A stretch of 11,052 bases of DNA from Actinomycetes bacterium. GTDB lineage: Bacteria; Actinomycetota; Acidimicrobiia; Acidimicrobiales; RAAP-2. Both the position numbers and the translations under genes were made by a program. Below, one piece after another: positions 1 through 7,023 of the stretch (its first letter is position 1; the number at the start of each line of letters is the position of its first letter). The notes below the pieces were generated by a model. The model was not told where the DNA came from and made no database searches. It saw only the letters and a program-made list of their open reading frames with translations. The stretch covers positions 1 to 11,052 of the forward strand of contig JAKBAZ010000027.1 in the NCBI GenBank assembly GCA_021826255.1. The letters are read 5' to 3'.

Positions 1-1
1 C

Positions 2-712
2 GCTACGGAAGGTGACTTCGACGCGGCCGTGAAGCACCTGCGCGTGCAGGGTCTCGCCTCGGCCGCCAAGCGGGCCGAACGTGAGGCCAGCGAGGGCGCG
101 ATCGCCGTCGTGCGCGACGCTCAGGCCGCGGCGCTCGTCGAACTGCGCTGTGAGACCGACTTCGTGGCGAAGTCCGAGGAGTTCACCGCGTTGGTCGACG
201 AGATGGCGGCCCGCGTGGCGAGTGAGGGTGAGGGCGCCATCGCCGAGTTCCAGGAGCGTATTGAGACGCTGCTCACCACCTTGAAGGAGAACATCTCGGT
301 CGGACGGGTCGTGCGTCTGGTGGCGCAGGAGGGCGAAGTCATCAACACCTACCTGCACCAACAGTCCGAGCGCGGGGTGAACGGCGTCATCGTCATCGTG
401 CAGGGTGGGGACGAGGAACTAGCTCACGACATCTGCGTGCACGCGGCGTTCGCGAAGCCGGCCTACCTCAGTCGCGCCGACGTACCCGAAGAGGAGATCA
501 ATCGGGAGCGCCAGACCGTCGAAGAGATTTCGCGCAACGAGGGCAAGCCCGAGGCGGCGTTGGCGAAGATCATCGAGGGTCGCCTGAACTCGTGGTTCAA
601 GGACCGTGTCTTGCTCGAACAGCCCTACGTGAAGGACGAGAAGCAGTCGGTGGAGCAGTTCGTGGCGCCGGCGACGATTCGCGCTTTCGCTCAGGCCTAC
701 ATCGGAGCGTAA
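2..712 (+). CDS. tsf: Elongation factor Ts (EF-Ts), 5'-truncated by the window edge
   Basis: This is the guanine nucleotide exchange factor that releases GDP from EF-Tu in the cytoplasm. The frame is open from base 2 with no start, so the true start lies upstream; 236 codons are visible and roughly 40 residues, including most of the N-terminal UBA-like domain, are probably missing. The visible part starts with the end of that domain (D-F-D-A-A-V-K-H-L-R, then G-L-A-S-A-A-K-R). The family hallmark TDFVAKSEEF, which contacts EF-Tu, is at visible residues 52-61, followed by the two-subdomain core and a C-terminal end with EQPYVKDEKQSVEQF. The stop TAA is at 710-712, four bases before pyrH. An internal GTG at 29 is not the start, because the conserved domain continues upstream of it. 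rpsB is the usual upstream neighbour, but it is outside the window. Confidence 0.95.
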   Translation, partial: ATEGDFDAAVKHLRVQGLASAAKRAEREASEGAIAVVRDAQAAALVELRCETDFVAKSEEFTALVDEMAARVASEGEGAIAEFQERIETLLTTLKENISVGRVVRLVAQEGEVINTYLHQQSERGVNGVIVIVQGGDEELAHDICVHAAFAKPAYLSRADVPEEEINRERQTVEEISRNEGKPEAALAKIIEGRLNSWFKDRVLLEQPYVKDEKQSVEQFVAPATIRAFAQAYIGA

Positions 713-716
713 GTCC

Positions 717-1427
717 GTGCGTCGGATGGTCCTCAAGCTCTCAGGGGAGGCTCTGGCCTCGTCGGCGAGCGACGAGACCATCGACGCCTCGACCGTCCAC
801 TTTCTCGCCACGGAGATCGCGTCGGCCATGTCGGAGGGAGATTTGGAGTTGGCCGTGGTGGTGGGCGGCGGCAATATCTGGCGCGGAGCGAAGGGTGAAC
901 TCGCCGGGATGAATCGCGCGAGTTCGGACCTCATGGGGATGCTCGGTACCGTGATCAACTCGCTCGCGCTCCAAGACGCGATCGAAAGTCACGGCCGGGC
1001 GACCCGGGTGATGTCGGCGCTCGAGATGGATCAGATTGCTGAGCCCTACATCCGTCGTCGCGCGGTGCGTCACCTCGAAAAAGGCCGAGTGGTCATCTTC
1101 GCTGCGGGAATGGGCAATCCCTACTTCACCACCGACACCCCGGCGGCCCAACGAGCCGCCGAAATCGAGGCCGACATCGTCTTGAAGGGAACTCACGGGG
1201 GAGTGGACGGCGTCTACGACTGCGACCCGCGCCAGTTTCCCGGAGCAACGCGTTACGAGAGAATTTCCTTTGACGACGTCATTGCGAAGAACTTGCGGGT
1301 GATGGACATGACGGCTATTACCTTTTGCAAGGACAACGACTTGGCCCTTCGTGTCTTCGACGTGATGGCCCCGGGAAACTTGGGTCGCGCGCTTCGGGGT
1401 GACGCCGTCGGTACGCTGGTGGACTAA
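717..1427 (+). CDS. pyrH: Uridylate (UMP) kinase
   Basis: Cytoplasmic UMP kinase of the amino-acid-kinase fold converts UMP and ATP to UDP and ADP in pyrimidine nucleotide synthesis. Its 236 residues match the family length. Visible motifs are KLSGEAL (7-13, phosphate binding), GGGNIWRG (50-57), the helix DLMGMLGTVINSLALQDA (71-88), GNPYFTTDTPAAQRAAEIEA (133-152), VDGVYDCDP (163-171) and MDMTAI (196-201). The start is GTG at 717, giving MRRMVLKLSGEAL; a GGAG at 704-707 lies nine bases upstream, inside the end of tsf. The gap to tsf is four bases, and the stop TAA shares one base with the frr start (TAATG), so the genes are very likely co-transcribed and coupled in translation. The tsf-pyrH-frr order is widely conserved in bacteria. 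Confidence 0.97.
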   Translation: MRRMVLKLSGEALASSASDETIDASTVHFLATEIASAMSEGDLELAVVVGGGNIWRGAKGELAGMNRASSDLMGMLGTVINSLALQDAIESHGRATRVMSALEMDQIAEPYIRRRAVRHLEKGRVVIFAAGMGNPYFTTDTPAAQRAAEIEADIVLKGTHGGVDGVYDCDPRQFPGATRYERISFDDVIAKNLRVMDMTAITFCKDNDLALRVFDVMAPGNLGRALRGDAVGTLVD

Positions 1428-1996
1428 TGGATACTGAACTAGTCGAACTGATGCTCGAGGAGACTCGCGAGAAGATGGCGCGAGCAATTGAGCACGTCAA
1501 GCACGAGTTCGCCTCGGTGCGCACGGGACGGGCCAACGCGGCCCTCGTGGAGAACCTGACGGTGGATTACTACGGATCGGAAGCCCCGTTGAAGCAGTTG
1601 GCGGGATTTTCCGTTCCCGAGTCTCGTCTCCTCGTGGTCTCGCCCTACGACAAGGGCTCTCTCGGGGCCATCGAGAAGGCCATCTCGAACGCGGACCTCG
1701 GCCTCGTGCCGAGCAACGACGGCAACGTCATTCGTCTCAGTTTCCCGGCCCTGACTGAGGAGCGGCGTCGAGACTTCGTGAAGTTGGTCAAGCAGAAGGC
1801 CGAAGAGGGCAAGGTGGCCGTGCGCGGAGTTCGCCGACACGCCCGCCAGGAGATCGACGCACTCGAGAAGGATCACGGTCTGCCGAAGGACGAAGTGGAG
1901 CGCCTGGAGAAGGTGCTCGACAAGATGACTCAGGACGAAGTGGCGACGATCGACGGCTTGTTGTCCCACAAGGAGCAAGAACTTCTTGAGGTCTGA
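1427..1996 (+). CDS. frr: Ribosome-recycling factor (RRF)
   Basis: RRF works with EF-G to split post-termination ribosomes. At 189 residues it has the normal length and is complete. The N-terminal helix of the three-helix bundle carries the signature HVKHEFASVRTGRANAALVE (about 23-42). The central beta domain follows, with VDYYGSEAPLKQLA and SPYDKGSLGAIEKAI. The long C-terminal helices contain LTEERRRDFVKLVKQKAEEG and the conserved V-R-x-x-R-R segment, and end in LEKVLDKMTQDEVATID. ATG at 1427 overlaps the pyrH stop by one base; only a weak G-rich stretch (about 1418-1422) precedes it, so translation coupled to pyrH is likely. Its 3' end carries the AGGAG (1971-1975) that probably serves the next gene, whose TTG start lies inside frr. 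Confidence 0.97.
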   Translation: MDTELVELMLEETREKMARAIEHVKHEFASVRTGRANAALVENLTVDYYGSEAPLKQLAGFSVPESRLLVVSPYDKGSLGAIEKAISNADLGLVPSNDGNVIRLSFPALTEERRRDFVKLVKQKAEEGKVAVRGVRRHARQEIDALEKDHGLPKDEVERLEKVLDKMTQDEVATIDGLLSHKEQELLEV

Positions 1997-3302
1997 GGAC
2001 GGCACCCTGGGCGAGCCCACCGGCGAAGTCCCCGTGGTCAGTACGTTTGACCTTCGGGTGCGAGTCACCGGCGCCGAAGTGGCTCACGCCACCGGCGAGG
2101 TTCCTCGGGTGGACCCCGAGACCCTTTTGCAACCGTGGACCGACGCTCCGACGGGTCAGGTTCCGATCGTGGTGGCGCGCGAACAGGCCGACACGGTCGA
2201 CCCGTGGGCCCACATCCCGGCACCCGCCTGGCGCGAAGCCGAAGCGGACTGGGTAGCCCACGAGGGACAGTTCGACGCCTCCTTTCTCGCGAACGATGCC
2301 CCACCGGTGGCGGAGTACTCCTCACCGTGGACCGAAACCGCGCCCGACGCGCTCTCGGTGGAAGAGGAGATTCGATTCGACGGGGCCCCGCGTCCCGAGC
2401 CTGTTGGTGAACCGCACCGGGAGTGGCGAACTCGGCGAAGCACTCGATCCAATCCGCTCGAAGGTCGAGCCGTTCGTTCGAGCGGGGGGCGAAGTGTCGC
2501 TCTCGCCACGCTGACCGGCGTCGCTCTGGTTCTCGTCGTGCTCGCCATCTTCTACGCCGGGCCACTCGCTGCAGCGGTGCTGGTCGTGGTGGTGTTGGCG
2601 CTGGGTTCGGCCGAAGTCTTCGCGGGCTTTCGGGCCGCGGGGGCCCACCCCGCGACCATTCTCGGGATCGCGGCGGTCGTAATGCTGAGTATTGGGGTCT
2701 ACAGCAAGGGCCCCGCCGCGGTCGCGCCGGTGGCGACATTGCTCGTGCTCTTCGGTTTCATCTGGTACCTGAACGCGGAACAGACGGTGGACGTGGTGGA
2801 CGGATTCGGCGTCACCGTCTTCGTCTTCACCTGGGTGGGAGTCCTCGGAACGTCGGCGATGGCCATGATTTCGCCTCACGCCTATGTGGGCCGTCACGGC
2901 CTCGCCTACACCTTGGCGACCATCTTGTTGACGGTGGCGAACGACTCGGGTGCCCTCTTTATTGGGCGCTGGCTGGGCAAACGCCCCCTGAACGCTCGAC
3001 TCTCTCCCCACAAGACCGTTGAGGGTGTCGTGGGCGGAACCCTCCTCACCCTGCTCGTGGGAGCCGTCGTCGTACCCCTCTCCAGCCCCTGGACGATGCG
3101 GCTCGGACTGGAGGCCGCACTCGCGATCAGCGTGGTTGTTCCACTCGGTGACTTGCTGGAGTCGATGGTCAAGCGCACGCTCGGGATCAAGGACTTTGGG
3201 CGGGTGCTCCCGGGACACGGGGGAGTGATGGACCGCATCGACGGACTTCTCTTCGCCCTTCCGACGATGTACTTCTTGACCCACCTGTTGCACTTGAGTT
3301 GA
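1986..3302 (+). CDS. cdsA: Phosphatidate cytidylyltransferase with a long N-terminal extension
   Basis: This integral membrane enzyme makes CDP-diacylglycerol from phosphatidic acid and CTP, the branch point of phospholipid synthesis. The CTP-transferase signature is complete at residues 393-419 (S-x-V-K-R, K-D, P-G-H-G-G-V-M-D-R-I-D). SPHKTVEG is at 340-347 and the conserved NDSGA is at 319-323. Hydrophobic segments begin near residue 171 and fill the rest, about eight or nine of them. The protein has 438 residues while CdsA is usually about 270-310; the excess is residues 1-168, polar, acidic and proline-rich, probably disordered, with three TG[E/Q]VP motifs and a basic stretch (145-170) before the first membrane segment. 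TTG at 1986 is chosen because AGGAG at 1971-1975 sits ten bases upstream; it overlaps frr by 11 bases. Later GTG codons in the extension could be the real start. Confidence 0.93.
   Translation: MRSEDGTLGEPTGEVPVVSTFDLRVRVTGAEVAHATGEVPRVDPETLLQPWTDAPTGQVPIVVAREQADTVDPWAHIPAPAWREAEADWVAHEGQFDASFLANDAPPVAEYSSPWTETAPDALSVEEEIRFDGAPRPEPVGEPHREWRTRRSTRSNPLEGRAVRSSGGRSVALATLTGVALVLVVLAIFYAGPLAAAVLVVVVLALGSAEVFAGFRAAGAHPATILGIAAVVMLSIGVYSKGPAAVAPVATLLVLFGFIWYLNAEQTVDVVDGFGVTVFVFTWVGVLGTSAMAMISPHAYVGRHGLAYTLATILLTVANDSGALFIGRWLGKRPLNARLSPHKTVEGVVGGTLLTLLVGAVVVPLSSPWTMRLGLEAALAISVVVPLGDLLESMVKRTLGIKDFGRVLPGHGGVMDRIDGLLFALPTMYFLTHLLHLS
2019..2171 (+). repeat. Three spaced TG[E/Q]VP peptide repeats in the CdsA N-terminal extension
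   Basis: The motif occurs as PTGEVPVV, ATGEVPRV and PTGQVPIVV, with the core TG[E/Q]VP at CdsA residues 12-16, 36-40 and 56-60. The cores start at 2019, 2091 and 2151, spaced 24 and 20 codons apart. The codons differ between copies (ACC GGC GAA, ACC GGC GAG, ACG GGT CAG), so what is conserved is the peptide and not a recent DNA duplication. The segments between them share no obvious sequence. Function is unknown; a linear binding motif is one possibility. Confidence 0.7.
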
Positions 3303-3304
3303 CC

Positions 3305-4465
3305 ATGGTGCAGCCGCGCCGAGTGGCGGTCATGGGAGTGACCGGGTCGATTGGTCGACAGAGTCTGGACGTCCTGCGTCGTTCGCCGCAGTTCGAGCTG
3401 GTGGCGGTTTCGGCAGGCCGACGAGTCGAGGAGTTGGTGAGCGTCGTCCGCGAGTTCCGGGTACCCCGAGTGGGGGTCCCCGACGACGTGAGCGCCACTC
3501 GAGTGCGCGACGAGTGCGGTGACGCCGTCGAGGTCGTGGTCGGAGATGAGGGACTCGCCGAACTGAGCGCGGACGCCGACGTGGTGGTGAACGCGGTGGT
3601 CGGTTTCGCTGGGCTCCCCGTGACGCTCGCCACTCTCCTCGCGGGGCGTCGCCTGGCCCTCGCAAATAAGGAGTCTTTGATCGCCGCGGCACCTCTCGTG
3701 GAAGGCGTGCGCTCCACTCCGGGCGCCGAGATTTGGCCGGTCGACTCGGAACACTGCGCTCTTCACCAGTGTCTCGTGGGTTCTTCGCCCGCGCCGCGGC
3801 ATCCCGACGTCGAACGTCTCTGGATTACCGCGTCAGGTGGGCCGTTTCGCGGCTATGACGCCACTCAGTTGGATGGGGTGAGTCGAGACGAGGCACTGCG
3901 TCACCCCACCTGGCAGATGGGACCGAAGATCACGGTGGACTCCTCCACTCTGATGAATAAGGGGCTCGAAGTTCTCGAGGCGTCGGCACTCTTCGGAGTC
4001 GAGGTGGAGCGTATTGGGGTGGTGGTGCACCCTCAATCCATCGTGCACTCCATGGTCGAGTACGTGGACGGGTCGGTGCTCGCCCAACTCTCGGCCCCGG
4101 ACATGCGTCTCGCCATCGCCTACTGTCTCGGCGCTCCCGAGCGTCTCGACCACCACTGGGGCCAGTTGGACTTCTCGAGTGGTTTCCGTCTCGACTTCGA
4201 GCCACCGGACCGGGTGAACTTTCCCGCTCTCGACCTGGCGTACGCCTGTGCCCGACGTGGCGGGGCGGCTCCGGCGTGGATGTCAGCGGCTAACGAGGTG
4301 GCCGTGGAGGCCTTTCTCGACGGGCGCCTCGCCTGGCGCGAGATTGTGCCGCTCGTGGCGAGCACACTCGAGTCCTACGACGACAGCCCCCTCGAGTCGG
4401 TCGCCCACTTGCGCGACGAGGACGCGCGGGCTCGAGCGGTCGCTCACGGTAATCTGCCCCAGTAG
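3305..4465 (+). CDS. dxr: 1-deoxy-D-xylulose 5-phosphate reductoisomerase
   Basis: Cytoplasmic NADPH-dependent enzyme that rearranges and reduces DXP to 2-C-methyl-D-erythritol 4-phosphate, the first committed step of the MEP isoprenoid pathway and the target of fosmidomycin. Counting from ATG 3305 it has 386 residues, normal for the family. The nucleotide-binding GVTGSIG is at 11-17 and ALANKES near 118-124. The metal and substrate site is PVDSEH, with D147, S148 and E149, and the second acidic ligand is E222 in LMNKGLEVLEA. ASGGPFRGY, HPTWQMGPKITVDSSTLMNK, HPQSIVHSMVEY and the C-terminal ANEVAVEAFL are all present. An in-frame TTG at 3299 overlaps the cdsA stop by four bases and would add two residues; ATG is preferred but not proven. 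No clear Shine-Dalgarno sequence is seen, so translation is probably coupled to cdsA. Confidence 0.96.
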   Translation: MVQPRRVAVMGVTGSIGRQSLDVLRRSPQFELVAVSAGRRVEELVSVVREFRVPRVGVPDDVSATRVRDECGDAVEVVVGDEGLAELSADADVVVNAVVGFAGLPVTLATLLAGRRLALANKESLIAAAPLVEGVRSTPGAEIWPVDSEHCALHQCLVGSSPAPRHPDVERLWITASGGPFRGYDATQLDGVSRDEALRHPTWQMGPKITVDSSTLMNKGLEVLEASALFGVEVERIGVVVHPQSIVHSMVEYVDGSVLAQLSAPDMRLAIAYCLGAPERLDHHWGQLDFSSGFRLDFEPPDRVNFPALDLAYACARRGGAAPAWMSAANEVAVEAFLDGRLAWREIVPLVASTLESYDDSPLESVAHLRDEDARARAVAHGNLPQ

Positions 4466-5724
4466 TGGATACTTCGTCGTCGAGCCGCCGTTCCCTGGGA
4501 ACGTTCCTCCTGGTGCTGGCGGGCGTTATCGCGCTCGCGGTGTGGCTGGTCGGCTGGGCGCTGCCCCTCGTCGTTCTGTGTGTGCTCGCCATCGTGATGT
4601 TTCACGAGTTCGGCCACTATCTGACGGCCCGACTCTCGGGGATGCAGGTCACCGACTTCTTCGTGGGCTTCGGTCCGCCCCTGTGGTCGATGACTCACCG
4701 GGGAACTCGCTACGGAGTTCGCGCGATCTGGGCCGGGGGCTACGTCAAGGTACCCGGAATGACCTGGACTGATTCGGTCGACCCGTCACTCGAGTCGAAA
4801 ACCTACCGCGCCGCGAGCTATCCCCGTAAAGTTCTCTTCGCGTCCGCCGGCTCACTGATGCACGTCGTGATGGCTCTCGGAATCGCCTTTGCCTCCCTGG
4901 TGTTCGTCGGTGCCCCCTCGTCGACGGCGATCGGCGTGGGGGGGTTCGTGACCTTCGATCACGGGGTCGCCAACGCGGCCCGGGCCGCGGGTCTCCAGGC
5001 GGGGGATCGAATCGAGTCGATCAACGGGCACTCGCACCCCACCATTGCTCAGATTGTCTCGACGGTGCAAGCCGCCCCGGGGGGTACCGTGACCATCGTC
5101 GTCGAGCGCTCCGGTCGACTCGTGACTCTTCACGCCCACCCCCTCAACGGTCAAACCCTGCGGGTGGGGGGCCAGCCGGTGACGTCCTCTAAAGTTCCCG
5201 TGGGCTACCTCGGAATCAGTCTTCGTGAGCTAACCACGACGACTCCGGTTCTCCAGGCGGTTCCCCAGTCCTTCTCGCTCGTGTGGCACACCATCACCGA
5301 AGCGGTGGCGTCCATTGGCCACGTCTTTTCTCCCTCGGAGTTCGTGACCCTCTACCACCAGGTGACCACCCCGGCCCTCGCGAGTCAGCCCGCCCAACAG
5401 CAAAAGCGGCCGGTCTCCATCGTGGGAGTCGTTCGAGTAGCCGACCAAGCGGTGCAGTCCAACGTCGGCGCCTTTTTGCAGATTCTCGTGGTGCTGAACA
5501 TCTTTGTCGGGGTGCTCAACATGCTGCCCCTCCTACCTCTCGACGGGGGCCACGTGGCGGTCGCCACCTACGAGCGGCTTCGTCGCCGACGGGGTCAGGC
5601 CTATCACGCGGACCTACGAAAGATGATGCCAGTGGTCTACGCCTTCGTCACGGTCCTGCTGGTCTTGTTCGCCTCCACGCTCTATCTCGACATCGCCCAC
5701 CCCATCGCTAATCCCTTCCGGTAG
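4465..5724 (+). CDS. rseP: Membrane-embedded M50 site-2 metalloprotease (RseP/Rip1-like)
   Basis: Intramembrane zinc protease that typically cuts anti-sigma factors and other membrane proteins after a first cut outside the membrane. The protein has 419 residues. HEFGH at 47-51 gives the two zinc histidines and the catalytic glutamate within a membrane helix. FFVGFGP follows at 65-71 and GGYVKVPG at 91-98. A membrane helix lies near 123-150, one PDZ domain near 171-222 (AARAAGLQAGDRIESING), and the second active-site segment NMLPLLPLDGGH at 352-363 gives the third zinc ligand, D360. A last helix spans about 388-410. GTG at 4465 shares one base with the dxr stop (TAGTG) and has no visible Shine-Dalgarno sequence, so coupling to dxr is likely. 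Mycobacterium tuberculosis has the same dxr-rip1-gcpE order. The substrate cannot be told from this window. Confidence 0.93.
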   Translation: MDTSSSSRRSLGTFLLVLAGVIALAVWLVGWALPLVVLCVLAIVMFHEFGHYLTARLSGMQVTDFFVGFGPPLWSMTHRGTRYGVRAIWAGGYVKVPGMTWTDSVDPSLESKTYRAASYPRKVLFASAGSLMHVVMALGIAFASLVFVGAPSSTAIGVGGFVTFDHGVANAARAAGLQAGDRIESINGHSHPTIAQIVSTVQAAPGGTVTIVVERSGRLVTLHAHPLNGQTLRVGGQPVTSSKVPVGYLGISLRELTTTTPVLQAVPQSFSLVWHTITEAVASIGHVFSPSEFVTLYHQVTTPALASQPAQQQKRPVSIVGVVRVADQAVQSNVGAFLQILVVLNIFVGVLNMLPLLPLDGGHVAVATYERLRRRRGQAYHADLRKMMPVVYAFVTVLLVLFASTLYLDIAHPIANPFR

Positions 5725-5749
5725 GGCCTGACTCACCCGAAGAGGGCTG

Positions 5750-5770
5750 GAACGCTCGACGAGAGTGTTC
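5750..5770. repeat. 8-bp inverted repeat (hairpin) upstream of ispG
   Basis: GAACGCTC (5750-5757) and GAGTGTTC (5763-5770) pair over eight positions with a single G-U wobble around the five-base loop GACGA. It lies in the 65-base gap between the protease stop (5724) and the ispG start (5790). No run of T follows, so it is not a canonical intrinsic terminator. It could be a hairpin in a read-through transcript, a T-less terminator, or an operator overlapping the possible -35 element of ispG. Confidence 0.45.
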
Positions 5771-5790
5771 GCCCGGGCAGAATGGGGAGG
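5756..5790 (+). promoter_or_regulatory. Possible ispG promoter with start of transcription near the GTG
   Basis: A TCGACG (5756-5761, four matches to TTGACA) is followed after 16 bases by CAGAAT (5778-5783, three matches to TATAAT). A start site seven bases after the -10 would fall on or next to the GTG at 5790, which would make a leaderless mRNA. This fits the fact that the G-rich GGGGAGG (5784-5790) directly abuts the start and is too close to act as a normal Shine-Dalgarno sequence. The match is weak; read-through from the upstream operon is the alternative. Confidence 0.3.
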
Positions 5791-7019
5791 TGGATATCTC
5801 CTCCAATCTTCTCAGTCCTCGTCGGCCGACACGTCAGATTCACGTGGGACGAGTGGCGGTCGGGGGCGACGCCCCAATCTCGGTGCAGTCCATGACGACC
5901 ACCAAGACCTCCGACATCGAAGGCACCCTTCAGCAGATCTACGCCTTGGCCGCCGCTGGAGCCGACATCGTGCGCTGCACGTGTAATGACGCTGCGGCCG
6001 CGGAGGGCCTGGCCCAGATTGTTCCCCGCTCTCCGGTGCCTCTGGTCGCCGATATCCACTTTCACGTCGAAATGGCTCTCGCCGCCCTCGAGGCGGGGGT
6101 CCACGGACTTCGCCTCAACCCCGGTAATTTGCGCAAGCCCTCCGAGATCAAACTGGTGGCGAGTGAGGCCAAAGATCGCGGAGTGCCGATTCGCATTGGA
6201 GTGAACGCCGGCAGTCTGCACCCCGAGATCTACGAACGATTCGGCGGAGCCACCCCGGAAGCGCTCGTGGAGTCGGCGCGGCTCGAACTTGACTACTTCC
6301 GCGAGGTGGACTTTGAGGACGTGAAAATCTCGGTGAAGGCCTCGTCGGTCGCGACGATGATCGCCGCCTATCGGCTGGCGTCGGAGACCTTCGACCACCC
6401 TTTGCACCTGGGCGTGACCGAGGCGGGACCTCTCCCGGGGGGACTGATTAAGGGTACGGCCGGAATCGCCACCTTGCTCGCCGAGGGTATCGGTGACACG
6501 CTGCGCTACTCACTCACCGCAGATCCGGTCGAGGAAGCGAAGGCGGGGCGTCAGCTCCTCGAGTCTCTCGGACTCCGCGAGCGCCGCGGGCTCGACCTCA
6601 TCGCCTGTCCGAGTTGTGGTCGCACCGAGATTGACGTCATCGCCGTGGCGAATGAGGCGCAGAGCGCACTCTCGGAGATGAACATTCCGATACAGGTGGC
6701 CGTCATGGGGTGCGTCGTCAACGGACCGGGTGAGGCCCGTCACGCCGATCTGGGTATCGCGGCGGGACGACGACGGGGCCACCTTTTCATTAGGGGTCAG
6801 ATAGTGCGCGTCGTGCCGGAGGACGAGATGGTGGCCGCGTTGGTCGACGAGGCCCAGCGAATCGCCGAAGAGGGAGTGGACGCTCGACTGGCGAAGCGTG
6901 ACGAGACCGCTGCCGCTCTCGCCGATGCGGACCGCGCTCTGCTACTCGACGAAAAGGGGGCCGACGCCAACGCCGCTAGTCTCACGATTGAACGCATACG
7001 GCGTCGAACCCAGGGGTAG
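5790..7019 (+). CDS. ispG: 4-hydroxy-3-methylbut-2-en-1-yl diphosphate synthase
   Basis: Iron-sulfur enzyme of the cytoplasm (also gcpE) that reductively opens ME-cPP to HMBPP, the penultimate step of the MEP pathway begun by dxr upstream. The N-terminal TIM barrel carries RQIHVG, then GDAPISVQSMTTTKTSDIEG (26-45), and GVNAGSLHPEI (137-147). The C-terminal cluster domain has CPSCGRTEIDV (C273, C276) and VMGCVVNGPGEARHADLGIA (C308, E315), the three cysteines and glutamate that hold the [4Fe-4S] cluster. The length is 409 residues, slightly long, through an alanine- and charge-rich tail after about residue 365. GTG at 5790 gives 13 residues before TRQI, as usual in the family; no in-frame ATG, GTG or TTG lies between the upstream gene and this codon. 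The stop is four bases before the secreted-protein gene. Confidence 0.96.
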   Translation: MDISSNLLSPRRPTRQIHVGRVAVGGDAPISVQSMTTTKTSDIEGTLQQIYALAAAGADIVRCTCNDAAAAEGLAQIVPRSPVPLVADIHFHVEMALAALEAGVHGLRLNPGNLRKPSEIKLVASEAKDRGVPIRIGVNAGSLHPEIYERFGGATPEALVESARLELDYFREVDFEDVKISVKASSVATMIAAYRLASETFDHPLHLGVTEAGPLPGGLIKGTAGIATLLAEGIGDTLRYSLTADPVEEAKAGRQLLESLGLRERRGLDLIACPSCGRTEIDVIAVANEAQSALSEMNIPIQVAVMGCVVNGPGEARHADLGIAAGRRRGHLFIRGQIVRVVPEDEMVAALVDEAQRIAEEGVDARLAKRDETAAALADADRALLLDEKGADANAASLTIERIRRRTQG

Positions 7020-7023
7020 AGAC

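Noticed and set aside
741..1487. 248-codon open frame on the - strand opposite pyrH
   Set aside because: It is antisense to conserved pyrH motifs and its composition is that of a shadow frame.
2019..2171. TGEVP motifs read as zinc-finger linkers (TGEKP-like)
   Set aside because: There are no cysteine or histidine pairs around them, so no C2H2 fingers; the resemblance is coincidental.
2322..3293. 323-codon open frame on the - strand opposite cdsA
   Set aside because: It is antisense to the CTP-transferase domain, is rich in His, Gln, Glu and Arg as expected from reading biased codons backwards, and has no family motif.
6898..7023. Upstream GTG extending the secreted protein by 42 residues into ispG
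   Set aside because: It would place a signal peptide inside the protein and overlap ispG by 122 bases; the ATG at 7024 has a good ribosome site and a proper signal peptide at its N-terminus.
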